The translations under genes were made by a program, and so were the position numbers. Of a DNA stretch of 64,000 nt, positions 42,620 through 56,281 are shown piece by piece. The stretch is taken from positions 335,489-399,488 of the forward strand of contig JAJEKV010000267.1 in the NCBI GenBank assembly GCA_021234155.1, given 5' to 3'. The stretch's first letter is position 1. Every line of letters begins with the position of its first letter. The DNA is from Isoetes taiwanensis (Eukaryota > Streptophyta > Lycopodiopsida > Isoetales > Isoetaceae). The notes below the pieces were generated by a model. It ran no database searches, had not been told where the DNA came from, and was given only the letters and a program-made list of their open reading frames with translations.

Positions 42620-43090
42620 GAGATGAATGTCATTATGAGAAAAGATAGCAATCCTTACGAAGGAAGAGGCTTAGCAACCAAATATGCAGGCGGGTATGGA
42701 ATGACCAAGAGATTTCTTCTTAGTGAGCAAATCAATGGTGTGATTCTGATTGGACACGGGAAATTTATCCACACGACGGCCCACCGTTGGAGGCATGCCA
42801 TGGCAGTGATCCTATAAAAGGATTCGGAAAAAGGGAAACGCAGGATAGAATAGAATAGAGCAAAAGGTAAAGGGAAGAGAAGGGTATCGAATGCACAATA
42901 AACTTGTTGGGCTTGGTTTCTATTGTATATATTTATGAAAATGAGTCTGAGCTGAACAGGTTCCCATACACACAGGTTCCCAACTCATGCCTAGCAATGA
43001 TGGGCACAATTACTAGTATGGCACTAATATTAGCACAAAAACATGTGCAGACTTTTATAAGACAAGTCCAACAATTACAACATGGTGCCA
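42620..43090 (+). mobile_element. Possible LTR
   Basis: A TATAAAAGG box at 42815, an AATAAA signal at 42897 and an end in ...TTACAACA followed by TGGTGCC at about 43083 resemble the promoter, polyadenylation signal and primer-site border of an LTR. No second LTR and no interior gene were found. Low confidence. Confidence 0.3.
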
Positions 43091-43494
43091 AAATAATTTA
43101 GGGGCAGAAATGATAGTAATGGTAATGGTTGGTTTTGTCGCCAAAAGATGAGCCTGAGCTCTGATGTCGAAATTGAAATCCCAAATAATGTTGATGTTGA
43201 TGGGCCATAAATAATGTAAGTGGGGCTAAAAAGATGTGACAACTATACTCTCATATCATGGGTAAGTCAAACAATAGCAAAAAATCCCACTAAAAAACAA
43301 TATAGGGGACCATAAAAAGATAAACACTAGAATGCAGACCCTATGATCAGCCATGAGCAACAAAGCGTGAATGTTCCCCTTAAAATTTCTCCTCGTGTTG
43401 CAAGAGCAGCCAAGCGTGGCTCGTGGGCTTTAACTTGCGTGGGCATGACCTGTTATCAGCCAGCTAAAATTTTGGCCATATTGTCATAATACTC

Positions 43495-43575
43495 TGGCAT
43501 GGGCCGTGTCTGTGGGCGTAGACTGGGCCTGGGCGTGGGCATGGGCGTGGCCGTGGCCCATGAGCATGACCGTAA
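43495..43575. repeat. Imperfect GTGGGC/ATGGGC simple repeat
   Basis: A G-rich stretch of degenerate hexamers (GGGCGTGGGCATGGGCGTGG) of about 80 bases. Confidence 0.7.
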
Positions 43576-44189
43576 AGAGTGTACCTGGTATAAAGCGTGA
43601 GCCGAAATAAGTGGAAGTGTATCAGAGCTGAAGATCTGGGCGGCGAAATCTGGACCGTTGTGCTCGAAAGAACCCTAAAATGCTCATGCTGCCCTAAGAT
43701 TTGTGGGGCAACCGAGCAGCTGGGCGGCCTTGGATGACGGACCTTCTGAGAAAATGTGCTAAAAATGGAATGCTTTGCCCTGATATAGTGCCGAAATTTG
43801 AGCTGCTGTGGATAGGAACTGGCCAGATGTGTTGTAGAGAGCTATTTTGAAAAAAAAAAACAGATGGCGGTATTTGCATGAATCGGTGCTGCCGGGTAGT
43901 ATGATGCAGATGGAGAACTCTGCTTGCTGGGTAAACGCTTGCTGCAACTTTGCAGGATAGAGATTGAATAGATAGGTTAGCCTGTGATTGATGCTGCACC
44001 GTTTTGGATACATAGATAAAATATTTGACTGTGCCCCACAAAGATTTTCGAGTTGAATCTTCTTAACTAATGAAATATTTGCTTGTTTGCAGGTGATGTA
44101 GACTAGAGAGCCTGAATAAATCCGACCTGGGCGTGCTTGCTTGAAGACATATTTTTATTGGAGCCTGTATGTGCTTGAGCAGATGGATG

Positions 44190-44410
44190 GAGGCTAGCCA
44201 AAGTGCTGGCCCTCATGAAAAAACTCAATAAGGAATGCATTTTGATATGGCAGACTGAAAATATGCAGGTACATGTGAGACTGGACTAGAATAGTTGCTG
44301 ATAAAGAACTTGTGGACTTCCATTCTAGATGTATCTTTGTGCAGATGAAGACCTTGAAAATCCTTGCTATAGATTTGGGGGCTAGCCAAGTGTTGGCCCT
44401 CCATAAATAA
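44190..44410. repeat. Small direct duplication (GGCTAGCCAA...TTGGCCCTC)
   Basis: GGCTAGCCAAAGTGCTGGCC at about 44192 and GGCTAGCCAAGTGTTGGCCC at about 44381 are two copies of one segment. 43090-46400 otherwise holds no gene that I can support. Confidence 0.5.
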
Positions 44411-46417
44411 GCTGAAGAAGAAAGCTTCATGAAAAACTTGAGGCTTGCAGATACAGACTATGCAAACATCGATTATGCGAACATCCCTGTTGCATGTGAT
44501 AGAGAATATTTTTGGGTGTGCAAAAGAACAATTTCTGATAAACAAAATAAAATAGAAGATAACAAAAAAGTCATAAGATTTTTGATAATTTTTCAGCATA
44601 TAGAAGATAAAATTTGTCTGATAATCTTCTAGAGAGGAGTGCTTTCACCACTCCAGAAATCCTTTAACTGCAAACCATGCTTACTGCACCTTAAAATCAG
44701 TTCAGAACAGATTAACAAGATGAAATTGATCAGCTGGTAGAATCATCAGCTACAAAGGCCTCCAGGCAGATACATGAATCGACCTGGTTGGGCAAACAAA
44801 GGAAATGTAAAGGGTGGAAAATATTGTACAAAAAGTTTTCAAAAAGGAGAAGCATGAGAGCAACAAGACAAGAGCAGACAGTAAAGCTAAAACAAGAGAG
44901 CACGAGCGAACCCGTCATAAAGATGCCATTGTTAATTGTGAGTTCTTGGCATACACCATGCAGCAGTAGTCTATGACTGCCAGATGTTACAAAGCTGCCA
45001 TGCTCATGACCACAAAATAAGAACAAGAGAATCAAATATGTACAAAGAGTGAAGGAAACCTGCGTCAAATGAGGCTCTCCAAACTTGAGATAAAACCTGA
45101 ATACATCTGAAGAGGCTCTGGTCTAATATAGTGTAGACCACAAATCTGAGCCCTACATCTAACTAAATCTAAGCCCTACACTTATGCTAACCTAAACATG
45201 CCAAGTGTAGTCTGCCACCATTGACACCTAGCATTTGCACAATGTTAACAACTAGGTGGTTAACAAACTTTTTGAAAATAGGTTCAACTGTCAAACTTGC
45301 ACCATAGAGCACCATAAGAGGAGAAAATAAAACCTGGCGACATTTATTGAGGTTATCGCGGACGAACTTGAGGAAAGTTTCAAAAATTTCAACAACGAAG
45401 AGATTACTTGGTATGCAGGTTTAGGCCAGTCACTAAGCATATCCAAGTATATACTAGCATATACCTAGTATGCTCTTTACCTACATAAGCAAGGGCTTGC
45501 CCTTTAGAGGCAACCCAAAAACAATAGATATTCCACCACAAATAGGCAATCCGCCAGATTGAATGCCATCTGCCATTAATATATAGGTACCGATGATACA
45601 CAATCTTAGAGAGAGCTATGTATATGAGAACAATGGCGCACCAAAAACATCTTCTTGCCATTGAAATTATCTAATAGCCTATGTTCTTTATTTACGTGCA
45701 AGAATTCTCACCAAGCAGTCAAATCTGATCTACAAGTTTGATTTCTTTGTAAAATTCACATTGGAGATTCTCCCTTTGCTCATAAATCCCTCTAAGTCTA
45801 GGTTGCAAAAAAACATCCTTTTTGAGAAATGCACACTAATCTACAAACAAGTGCACACAAATTGGACTGCTGTGGCATAGATTATTGGATTACTGCTTGG
45901 ACACTGCTTTAAAAGATCATTTTTTTTCTTTTTGTAAGAAAGAAGTACGTGGTAATGCAAAAATGTAAACAATATCATAACTGGGGCCGATCATTTTGCT
46001 AAGATTCGTGACCTGCTGCTACAGTGATGCAGAACAATCCCAGGAATTAGTATTTCGTGAAATCAGTCTAGCTGACGTGGTTGCATGAAATTAGGCCACC
46101 AGAAATTCTAGCGGCCCAGTTATGATATTGTAAGAAAAATAGAAGTAAATAAATGCCATTCATGTTAAGAAACGCATAGAGGCAGAGGCAGAAGACTATG
46201 TACGTGGTCTCGGACAAACGTAAGATACACAATTTACTTGACTTTTCAAATTAAACCTTTCGACGTTATCTTTAGCTGTCATTTCAAATGATATTTGTAA
46301 TTAAATTTTCTACGTTTAGCTGTCACAGTGACTGGCCGAAATTGTGCCAGACGTGAAAATATGTTTTAAGAAAACGCATTTAGCATGGCCTTCTGCCGCC
46401 CAAGCGCGAGCTAAGTT

Positions 46418-49400
46418 ATGAAATCAGGAGAAATAGATCCGGCAGAGCTTCCCCTCCTTCAACATGGCGCTTCCAGGTGTCCAAAAGAATCGTCAAATCC
46501 GGCCGAAGAAGCTGAAACTGGTGCGCAAATCCAATTCTTTGAGTTCTTTACAGCAAAAGCATAAATCTGTAATCTAAGCTTATATTCTGGCAAGATAGGC
46601 CAATTCATTTTAGGTTCTTCAAAACCTAGCATAAGTCTGTAATCTAAGCTTACGCTTTGGCAGCTTATATCTACTTCTGTAAGTTCTTTATATTTTAGCA
46701 CAATCCTTGAATCTAAAAGCTTCCTTACGGGCAGGTTATGGCGAAGATGAATCACCGATTGAGGAAGTAGCTCTTACAGTATCGACGACAGATGATTTCG
46801 ATCTTCCGGTTCTTACTTTCAGAATGTGGACATTAGGAATTCTTTCTTGCGTTACTCTGTCTTTTCTTAACATGTTTTATAATTTTAGGGCAGAGCCCCT
46901 TTCCATATCCTCTGTCACGGCGCAAATTCTTGCCCTTCCTTTGGGCCAGTTCATGGCCTCTGTTTTGCCTTCAAAAAAATTCAAAATTCCAGGATTGTCA
47001 GGGCAATATTCGTTAAATCCTGGTCCTTTTAATATGAAAGAACATGTTCTTATCACAATCTTCGCCAATGCTGGCGCCGGTGGTGTCTATGCTGTGCATA
47101 TTGTCACAATTTTAAAAGCTTTCTACAAACGAGAAATTCCTTTCTTTATTGGCTTGATCATCTCCATTTCCACTCAGGTCTGTAATGTAAACTTTTCTGC
47201 TTTCCTGGCTTAGTTTGAGCTTGCATTGAATGAGATGGGTGCAGATTTTAGGTTTTGGATTTGCCGGAATGTTTCGAAAATTCTTGGTTGAGCCTGCCCA
47301 AATGTGGTGGCCCTCGAACTTGGTACAGGTTTCATTATTCCGGTAAGAATCTAAACACAACGATCCAAATTAGCTGAATGGTCATGAATCAATTACTATG
47401 TCTTAATTCTTCATTACTACGTCTTAATCTATAAACTAATCATGACTCATGATTAGTTTATAGATTAAGACGTAGTAATGAAGAAGCCTGTGGCCCACAG
47501 GTGGCCCTTGGAATATATTTTAATGTATCGATTTAACTTTCTGACTAGAAGATCAAATCAACCAACCTTACAGTTTCACTGTTTCAAAATCATTAGATTT
47601 ACTATTTTTGATGGTGTTTTGCAGGACACTTCATGAGCAGGAGACGAGACCCAAGAGAGGATTGACAAGAATACAATTTTTTTTCCTTGCATTTGTAGGA
47701 ATTTTTGCATACCAAGTTCTTCCTGGCTATTTCTTTGCCATGCTATCGTGCTTTTCATGGGTGTGCTACATCTCAAAAGGATCAGTGCTAGGACAACAGT
47801 TGGGTTCGGGCACAGATGGGCTTGGATTTGGAGCCATAGCATTCGACTGGAACACAGTGGCCGGATTCCTTGGCAGCCCACTTGCTACCCCTTTCTTTGC
47901 CATAGCCAACACTATGGTGGGCTATGTCATTACTATCTACATTATACTTCCTCTTATGTATTGGAAGTACAACATCTATGAAGTTAAGAACTTCCCAATG
48001 TTCTCATCAAGCCTCTTCTCCGAAGATGGACACATATACAACACTACCAGAGTGATAGACTCTAAATTCAACCTTGACGTCGATGCTTATAATCATTATA
48101 GCAAGTTGTATATAAGTGCTACGTTCTTGATTTGCTATGGCGTTGGATTTGCAACGCTCACATCTAGCATCACTCATGTGTTCTTATTCCATGGCAGGTA
48201 ACTATATTTTTGTATAGCATATTGAAGGATTTTTGCACCTTTTGATTAATCATTATCCTTTGCTTCATGATCAGAGAGATTTGGAATAGAACAACCAGGG
48301 CCTTTACCGAAAAGCCTGATATTCATACTAGACTTATGAAAAGATACAAGGAGGTGCCTAATTGGTGGTTTGGAAGCTTGCTTATTGTGACTCTTATAAT
48401 TTCAATTGTGGCTTGTGAGTTGTTTAATGAGCAACTTCAACTAAGATGGTGGGGTTTGATCATCGCTTTTCTCCTTGCATTCTCATTCACTCTCCCCTTG
48501 GGTGTCATTACTGCAACAACCAATCAGGTTGGTGATTGTGGGCCTCTGTTTCTTCTTTCTTGTTTTCCTTCTTTGGACAGTTTTTTCAACTAATTGTTTT
48601 ATGTCCTCTTTCTAGACACCAGGCCTTAACATCATTACTGAATATATAATTGGATACATTAATCCCGGAAAACCAATTGCCAATGTGTGCTTTAAGACAT
48701 ATGGCTATATTAGCATGAGTCAAGCAATTACTCTCCTCGGTGACTTCAAGCTAGGGCACTACATGAAGATACCTCCGAGAGCAATGTTTATAGCTCAGGT
48801 AACATGGAAATTTTCTTTTTCTTTCCCCTTTTTTTTTTTAATTTATAGAATTGGAACTTATAAGTGCATTGCATACAACTCCTTGTTCCACAGTTTATGG
48901 GCACAATCATTGCTGCTTTAGCATACCTTTGCACAGCTTGGGTAATGTTAGAGACGGTGCCACACATTTGTGATCAAGATCCACATCTTAATAATCCTTG
49001 GACGTGCCCAAATGACAAAATATTTTATGGAGCATCAGTTATTTGGGGACTAGTTGGTCCTAAACGTCTTTTTGGATCTTTGGGCCTATATAAGGAGCTT
49101 AATTGGTGCTTTTTATTTGGTCTCCTATCCCCATTACCTGTTTATTTTCTCTCAAGAGCATTTCCTAAGGTTGGTTGGTTGAAGTTGGTCATCATGCCAA
49201 TACTTATATCGGGTGCGGGAACCATTCCTCCAGCTGGTACTATAAATTATCATGCTTGGTTTATAGCAGGATTTATCTTCAATTACTATATATTCAAGCA
49301 TTATAAGAATTGGTGGAAGGATCACAATTACGTCCTATCTGCGGCTCTAGATGGAGGGTTGGCATTCTTTACGGTTATAATGTATGCAACTTTGGGGATG

Positions 49401-49508
49401 AGCAATAAATCAATTGATTGGTGGGGAAGTAATTTGTACGATCAATGCCCGCTTGCTCAATGTCCAACGGCACCTGGAATTAAGGTCGAAGGTTGTCCCA
49501 TATTCTGA
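46418..49508 (+). CDS. Oligopeptide transporter (OPT family, PT clade), seven coding exons
   Basis: Exons 46418-46520, 46735-47177, 47245-47342, 47625-48197, 48275-48527, 48616-48798 and 48894-49508 join with GT-AG borders into 2268 bases, 755 aa, the usual length of plant OPT proteins. The start [17 protein letters not shown] is followed by an acidic cytosolic segment ([16 protein letters not shown]), then many membrane helices. The two diagnostic OPT motifs are present: [10 protein letters not shown] (NPG motif, exon 2) and [11 protein letters not shown] (exon 6). Other family signatures are [16 protein letters not shown] across exons 3 and 4, and the end [20 protein letters not shown]. Known relatives are proton-coupled carriers of tetra- and pentapeptides, glutathione or metal chelates in the plasma membrane; the substrate here cannot be told. 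No frame defect is visible, so the gene is probably active. The start is the first ATG in frame, and intron 1 splits a glycine codon. Confidence 0.95.
47407..47486. repeat. Perfect 80-base inverted repeat in OPT intron 3
   Basis: The arm TTCTTCATTACTACGTCTTA... continues for about 40 bases and is followed almost without a loop by its exact reverse complement, ending in AGTAATGAAGAA. It lies inside the third intron (47343-47624). A hairpin this perfect must be recent or under selection. Confidence 0.9.
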
Positions 49509-51256
49509 ATTTATTGCAACATTTATTGTGAATATGTAAATACATTATGATTCTTTGACGTAAGATTGAAGGAGAAAAATGATTCATCAAGTGCCAAAAG
49601 TCCAAGGGACGTTAAGATGTAGAATATTTTTGGTAGAAACAAATAATTTATTAGAACCACAATGCATATATTTGTATTGCCTCGAAAGCTAGTTAGACCA
49701 TTATGACCCTATTGCTTTGGTAAAACCAAACAGTATGTTTAATGAAGTTTTTCTACTTCTTTATGGCTCTTAATTGTATTGTTTAGAAGCCCTTGGATGG
49801 TAGAATATTCCATGTTATAACTCCATCAAGGGTGATTAGATTTAAACAAACGTAATGAACCAAATGGTTCAAATTATGCCATTATTGCCTTAAGATTATA
49901 AGGCGTAATAGCTTCGGAGCGGTGCCGCCCCTAGCCCCCTTTCCCCGCCACTAGCCCTGTTTTTGGCCCCTGTAGCGGACACCATTGTAGCGGACATCAT
50001 TCTTCTTTTTTGTCCCTTTTCTCGTCTGTGTGGCGCCTTCGCCTCCATCGCCGCACTTCTCCAAGCTCTTGCATCACATTTCTTACAGCCTAAAATCTAG
50101 AGAGACTTTGCTTCTCCTTTCTGGTTTTTTCGCTTAACTCGAGCTAGGGAGTTTAGTCGGTTTGTTCTGTGCCCAATCTGTTCCGATTTCTTTCCTTTTT
50201 TCAACATATGGATGAAGAACTCGTCGGTAGCCCGTGGAGTGATTTAAAAGATGAAGCTGCTTGCACAAATGCTGAAAGTTTTCTCTTGGGTTCTTGGAGT
50301 TTCCGATCCATGATGATACTACTCTTGCTTATTTGCTTGAGAGAGCGCAAGAGCTTTGCCTGAAAACATGATATTTTCCAGCTCTGAAATCAGAGAATAT
50401 TTGTGCAGCTAGATCTAATGTTGTTCAATGGATGCTTAAGGTTTATATTGCTATGATTTCGATCATCTATTTGTGCAGGACCTCAGGGCCAGATGAAGCA
50501 AAGATGTTCTTGGAAATCTGAACCATTTGGTCATTATGTCATGTAATTGCCCGGACTCGGCTCATTCTGCCTGTAAAGGGCTCCGGCGGCGCCGCCAGAC
50601 TCGGTGGCGCACTCACAGCTTGGCCGCTCATGCTCCGCCTTGTCTATCTGCATTTTGCGTTTTTTTGTTTATCTGCATTTTGCATTTTTTTGTACAGAAA
50701 GAAATCAGGAAGAAGCACCAAAACTCACAGGGCATTCATCTTGGATATGGCATCTGTGCTTCTAGGGTCATGAAAACCCCCTTATCATATGTTCTGCCAG
50801 TTGTCTCTATATATATACCCCATAAAGTATTTCCACACATTGGAAAGGAACAATTTATGTAAAATTAAAACTAGCAATCTTTTGAACACTTAGGCATTGA
50901 AACTATAATGATATGGGACAATGAAGCATATAATCTATGTAAAGTAAGACCTTTAGATACTACATAGAGACCCCTTAGTGCCTTAGTAACCATGAGAATA
51001 TTTGTGTGTACGTTTTCTTTTCTTTTCTTTTTCCTTTTTTTTTAGGACGAAAGCAAAAAGTTTATTTATCGGACTATAAAAGGGCCCGGCCGTCATTTTC
51101 TTTTGCACCCTTCCTCGGCTCGGCCCCTTCGGGGCCTCGCCTCGGTTTGGACACCCTTCACACTATTCCTCGGCTCGGTTTGGGCCCATCCATGTAGTCC
51201 TACTAATTCCAAACTATCACCCATTAGGAGCTTACTCAACCTCGGTTCATCATCGC
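49509..51256. other. Downstream of OPT; no gene supported
   Basis: Contains the OPT 3' UTR and AT-rich sequence. A short open frame at 50210-50363 and a GC-rich stretch at 49920-50060 show nothing I recognise. 51100-51190 carries repeated CCTCGGCTCGG segments. Confidence 0.35.
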
Positions 51257-52169
51257 CTCGCATACAGACCTACTACCAATATGTACTACCTATTCCAAAC
51301 TATCACACGTTGAGCAGCTTAGTCACATTTACTACCAATTTAAAAGTATCATCCATTGGGAGTTTACTCACCTACTATCAACTCTAAAGTCTCACCCATT
51401 AAAAGCTGACTCACACTTACTACACCAACTACCAATTTCAAACTATCATCCATTGGGAGCTTACCCACACCTATTACTACTTCTAAAGTATCACCCGTTG
51501 GGAGCTTACTACATCTACTTATGAATTCCAAAGTACAACCCTTATATGTTCAAGAAACTTCCCATGTTACTAAGCATCCATTGCTCAACCACCCATGAGG
51601 AGCATACTCACACATACAACCATGCGGACCCATACCACATCTACACCCATGAGGACCTTTATTACTTGGCACCCGTGTAAGAGAAGTTTACTCATGCCAT
51701 GAGGAGCCTACTTATATCCTACTACCATATGTTCAAGAAACTTCCCATGTTACTCAGCATCCATTGCTCAACCACCCATAAGGAGCTCACTCATGCCTAT
51801 TACTAATTTCAAAGTATCATGCATGAGGAGCATGCTCACACATACATCCATGAGGACCCATACCACATCTACACTCGTGAGGACCTTTACATCATCTATT
51901 TCTTGGCACCCATGCATGAGGAGTTTACTCGCACCTACTACCATGCAAGTTCACATACACACATGCCCTACTAAAGTATCACCTATGAGGATGTTACTTA
52001 CACCTACTGCACTCCAGAGCATTTCACGTCCTTATTCACATATACTGCTCAACGCCCTATTCTATTACCAACAAAGTATCATTCATGGGTAGCGTATTCA
52101 CCACATCTACACCCATGAGGCCACATCTAGTACATTCACTATTTTTAGACTGAGGTGCTTGCGTATGAG

Positions 52170-53230
52170 CATCTGAAACATTCTAGAACATTCTATTTTG
52201 AGTGTTTGCAAAGTTTCCAAAAACCTTCTACTTTGAGCCTTTTCCAAGTTCCAACCTGAGGTACTTGCCCATGGGCATCTGGAACATTCGAGAATATTCT
52301 ATTTTGAGTGTTTGCAAAGTTCCACAAAACTTTCTATTTTTAGACTGAGGTGCTAGACTGAGGTGCTTGCCCATAAGCATCTGGAACATTCTAGAATATT
52401 CTATTTTGAGCATTTGTAAAGTTTCGAAAACTTGCTATTTTTAGACTGATGTACTTGCCCATGAGCATCTGGAACATTCTAGAATATTGTATTTTGAGTG
52501 TTTGCAAAGTTTCCAGAAATCTGCTACTTTTTACTGATGTCTTTGTCATCACATTTGCCAATTCGATGCCTACTTGATATATATACCCCCATGTTCTTGC
52601 CATCTACTATCAATTCCAAAGCATCACTCATGGAGAGATTACTCATACTTTTAAAACTTTCTATTCTTGGATGAGGACTTGAGCATGTAAAACATCCTAG
52701 CACATTCTATTTTTGCCCTTTGCAATTTTTTATAAAAACTTTCTATAATTGAGCTTATTCGTGAGCATTTAGAACATTCTAGAACATTTTATTTTGAGTA
52801 TTTACAAAGTTTCAAAGAACTCACTATTTTTAGGTTGAGGTGCTTACCCAAGAGCATTTGCAACATTTTAGAATATTCTATTTTGAGTGTTTGTAAAGTT
52901 TCAAAAAACTTGCTATTTTTAGACTGAGGTGCTTAACCATGAGCATTTGGAACATTCTAGAATATTCTATTTTGAGTGTTTGCAAAGTTTTAGGAAACTT
53001 GCTATTTTTAGATTGAGGTGCTTGCCCATGAGCATCTGGAACAATGTTGAACATTCTATTTTGAGTGTTTGCAAAGTTTCAAAAAAGTGCTATTTTGAGA
53101 CTAAGATGCTTGCCCATGAGCATCTGGAACATTCTAGAATATTCTATTTTGAGTGTTTGCAAAGTTCCAAAAAGCTTTCTATCTTTAGATTGAGGTGATT
53201 GCCCAAGAGCATCTGGATCATTCTAGAAGA
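52170..53230. repeat. 88-89-bp satellite with heat-shock-element core (array in copy 1)
   Basis: About ten monomers, spaced 88-89 bases where the phase is clear (52763, 52852, 52941, 53030, 53118, 53207). The core is GAACATTCTAGAATATTC, i.e. GAA-nn-TTC-nn-GAA-nn-TTC, the exact pattern of a four-unit heat shock element. Perfect or one-mismatch cores occur near 52282, 52382, 52470, 52948 and 53126; the others are partial. Each monomer also carries GAGGTGCTTGCCCATGAGCA and TTTGAGTGTTTGCAAAGTT. Confidence 0.85.
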
Positions 53231-53606
53231 TTTTATTTTGAATTTTTCCAAAGTTTTAGAGCTTCTACAACTGTCTCTCTGTCACATGTTTGAAAAGTTG
53301 TTATTTTTGGATGGATGCACTTGTCAACAGATTGTGCCACTTGGCAACATCCTAGCCTTTGATAGGCATTGGAGATGAGCACCTACAACATTCTAGATTG
53401 AGGTGCTTGCCCATGAGCTTCTAGAAACTGTCTCTTTGTCACATGTTTGAAAAGTTATTATTTTTGGATGGATGCACTTGTCAAGCGGCCAAGATCGTGC
53501 CATGTGGCAACATTCTAGCCTTTGATAGGCATGGGAGACATGCACATGGCACGGGGCACCAACCTTAACTAATTTAAGCCGCATATTTTATTAGAGAAGA
53601 AATGCT

Positions 53607-53659
53607 TGGCTTAATGGTTGGAATTGGGGGTTTGGGGGGCTGGACTTGGGTTCGAATCC
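53607..53659 (+). other. tRNA-like internal promoter segment (A and B box) in copy 1
   Basis: TGGCTTAATGGTTGG resembles a pol III A box, and GGTTCGAATCC at 53649 is a perfect B box 42 bases downstream. The spacing fits a tRNA-derived SINE or tRNA pseudogene. No full cloverleaf could be drawn, so it is not called a tRNA gene. Confidence 0.5.
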
Positions 53660-54779
53660 ACCATGCAACATAAAGTTTTGGATAGTTTTGGATAGTGGTT
53701 AGAAAAAAGGGGAAGGACACGGGATCGTGCCACATGGCGCGTGTATTGACATGCGTTAGGGTTAGGGCCGTCGGATCGCGCCAAGTGGCTCCACAAGGGG
53801 AAGGGCACGGGATTGTGGCGACATGGCGCTGTGAGATAGTCGCGTTAGGGCCGTCCGGATCGCGCCAAGTGGCTCCACGCAGCCGTTGATGGCGGTGGAG
53901 TTACATTCGTGATTCACGCGGCTCGCATATAGACCTACTACCAATATGTACTACCTATTTCAAATTATCACACGTTGAGCAGCTTAGTCAAATTTACTAC
54001 CAATTTAAAAGTATCATCCCGTGGGAGTTTACTCACACCTACTATCAACTCTAAAGTCTCACCCATTAAAAGCTGACTCACACTTACTACACCAACTATC
54101 AATTTCAAACTATCATCCATTGGGAGCTTACCCACACCTACTTCTCAAGTATCACCCGTTGGGAGCTTACTACATCTACTATGAATTCCAAAGTACAACC
54201 CTTATATGTCCAAGCTCAACCACCAAAGAGGAGCATACTCACACGTACAACCATGAGGACCCATACCACATCTACACCCATGAGGACCTTTACCACGTCT
54301 ATTACTTGGCACCCATGCAAGAGAAGTTTACTTACGCCATGAGGAGCCTACTTATCCATGTTACTTCCCATGTTACTCAAGCATTCATTGCTCAACCACC
54401 CATAAGGAGCTCACTCATGCCTATTACTAATTTCAAAGTATCATGCATGAGGAGCATGCTCACACATACATCCATGAGGACCCATACCACATCTACACTC
54501 GTGAGGACCTTTACATCATCTATTTCTTGGCACCCATGCATGAGGAGTTTACTCGCACCTACTACCATGCAAGTTCACATACACACATGCCCTACTAAAG
54601 TATCACCTATGAGGATGTTACTTACACCCTTTTGCACTCGAGCATTTCACGCCCTTATTCACATATCTTTGCTCAGCGCCCTATTCTATTACCAACAAAG
54701 TATCATTCATGGGTAGCGTATTCACCACATCTACACCCATGAGGCCACATCTAGTACATTCACTATTTTTTAGACCGAG

Positions 54780-55850
54780 GTGCTTTGCGTATGAGCATCC
54801 GGAAACATTCTAGAACATTCTATTTTGAGTGTTTGCAAAGTTTCCAAAAACCTTCTACTTTGAGCCTTTTCCAAGTTCCAACCTGAGGTACTTGCCCATG
54901 GGCATCTGGAACATTCGAGAATATTCTATTTTGAGTGTTTGCAAAGTTCCACAAAACTTTCTATTTTTAGACTGAGGTGCTAGACTGAGGTGCTTGCCCA
55001 TAAGCATCTGGAACATTCTAGAATATTCTATTTTGAGCATTTGTAAAGTTTCGAAAACTTGCTATTTTTAGACTGATGTACTTGCCCATGAGCATCTGGA
55101 ACATTCTAGAATATTGTATTTTGAGTGTTTGCAAAGTTTCCAGAAATCTGCTACTTTTAGACTGATGTACTGCCATCTGTTGCCAATTCTGATGCCTACT
55201 CGTATATATACCCATGTTACTGCCATCTACTATCAATTCCAAAGCATCACTCATGGAGAGATTACTCATACTTTTAAAACTTTCTATTCTTGGATGAGGA
55301 CTTGAGCATGTAAAACATCCTAGCACATTCTATTTTTGCCCTTTGCAATTTTTTATAAAAACTTTCTATAATTGAGCTTATTCGTGAGCATTTAGAACAT
55401 TCTAGAACATTTTATTTTGAGTATTTACAAAGTTTCAAAGAACTCACTATTTTTAGGTTGAGGTGCTTACCCAAGAGCATTTGCAACATTTTAGAATATT
55501 CTATTTTGAGTGTTTGTAAAGTTTCAAAAAACTTGCTATTTTTAGACTGAGGTGCTTAACCATGAGCATTTGGAACATTCTAGAATATTCTATTGTGAGT
55601 GTTTGCAAAGTTTTAGGAAACTTGCTATTTTTAGATTGAGGTGCTTGCCCATGAGCATCTGGAACAATCTAGAACATTCTATTTTGAGTGTTTGCAAAGT
55701 TTCAAAAAAGTGCTATTTTGAGACTAAGATGCTTGCCCATGAGCATCTGGAACATTCTAGAATATTCTATTTTGAGTGTTTGCAAAGTTCCAAAAAGCTT
55801 TCTATCTTTAGATTGAGGTGATTGCCCAAGAGCATCTGGATCATTCTAGA
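54780..55850. repeat. Heat-shock-element satellite array in copy 2
   Basis: The same monomers in the same order as in copy 1, shifted by the unit length. Perfect cores lie near 54908, 55008, 55096, 55574 and 55751. Confidence 0.85.
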
Positions 55851-56226
55851 AGATTTTATTTTGAATTTTTCCAAAGTTTTAGAGCTTCTACAACTGTCTC
55901 TCTGTCACATGTTTGAAAAGTTGTTATTTTTGGATGGATGCACTTGTCAACAGATTGTGCCACTTGGCAACATCCTAGCCTTTGATAGGCATTGGAGATG
56001 AGCACCTACAACATTCTAGATTGAGGTGCTTGCCCATGAGCTTCTAGAACTGTCTCTTTGTCACATGTTTGAAAAGTTATTATTTTTGGATGGATGCACT
56101 TGTCAACGGCCAAGATCGTGCCATGTGGCAACATTCTAGCCTTTGATAGGCATGGGAGACATGCACATGGCCTGGGGCACCAACCTTAACTAATTTAAGC
56201 CGCATATTTTATTAGAGAAGAAATGC

Positions 56227-56281
56227 TTGGCTTAATGGTTGGAATTGGGGGGTTTGGGGGGCTGGACTTGGGTTCGAATCC
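56227..56281 (+). other. tRNA-like internal promoter segment in copy 2
   Basis: Same A-box and B-box segment as in copy 1 (GGTTCGAATCC at 56271-56281), with one extra G in the spacer. Confidence 0.5.

Larger units (their letters stand above)
51257..53921. repeat. 2.6-kb tandem unit, copy 1
   Basis: The unit begins at CTCGCATACAGACCTACTAC. Its first part (to about 52140) is built of degenerate segments such as CCCATGAGGACC and GGGAGCTTACTCACACCTAC. The second part (52145-53260) is an 88-89-bp satellite. The third part (53270-53920) holds GATGGATGCACTTGTCAA duplicates, a tRNA-promoter-like segment and a duplicated GATCGCGCCAAGTGGCTCCA segment. The next copy starts 2665 bases later. Open frames inside come from the absence of stops in the repeat and are not taken as genes. 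Confidence 0.9.

Noticed and set aside
53607-53659. Functional tRNA gene
   Set aside because: A and B boxes are present but no acceptor stem or full cloverleaf can be drawn.
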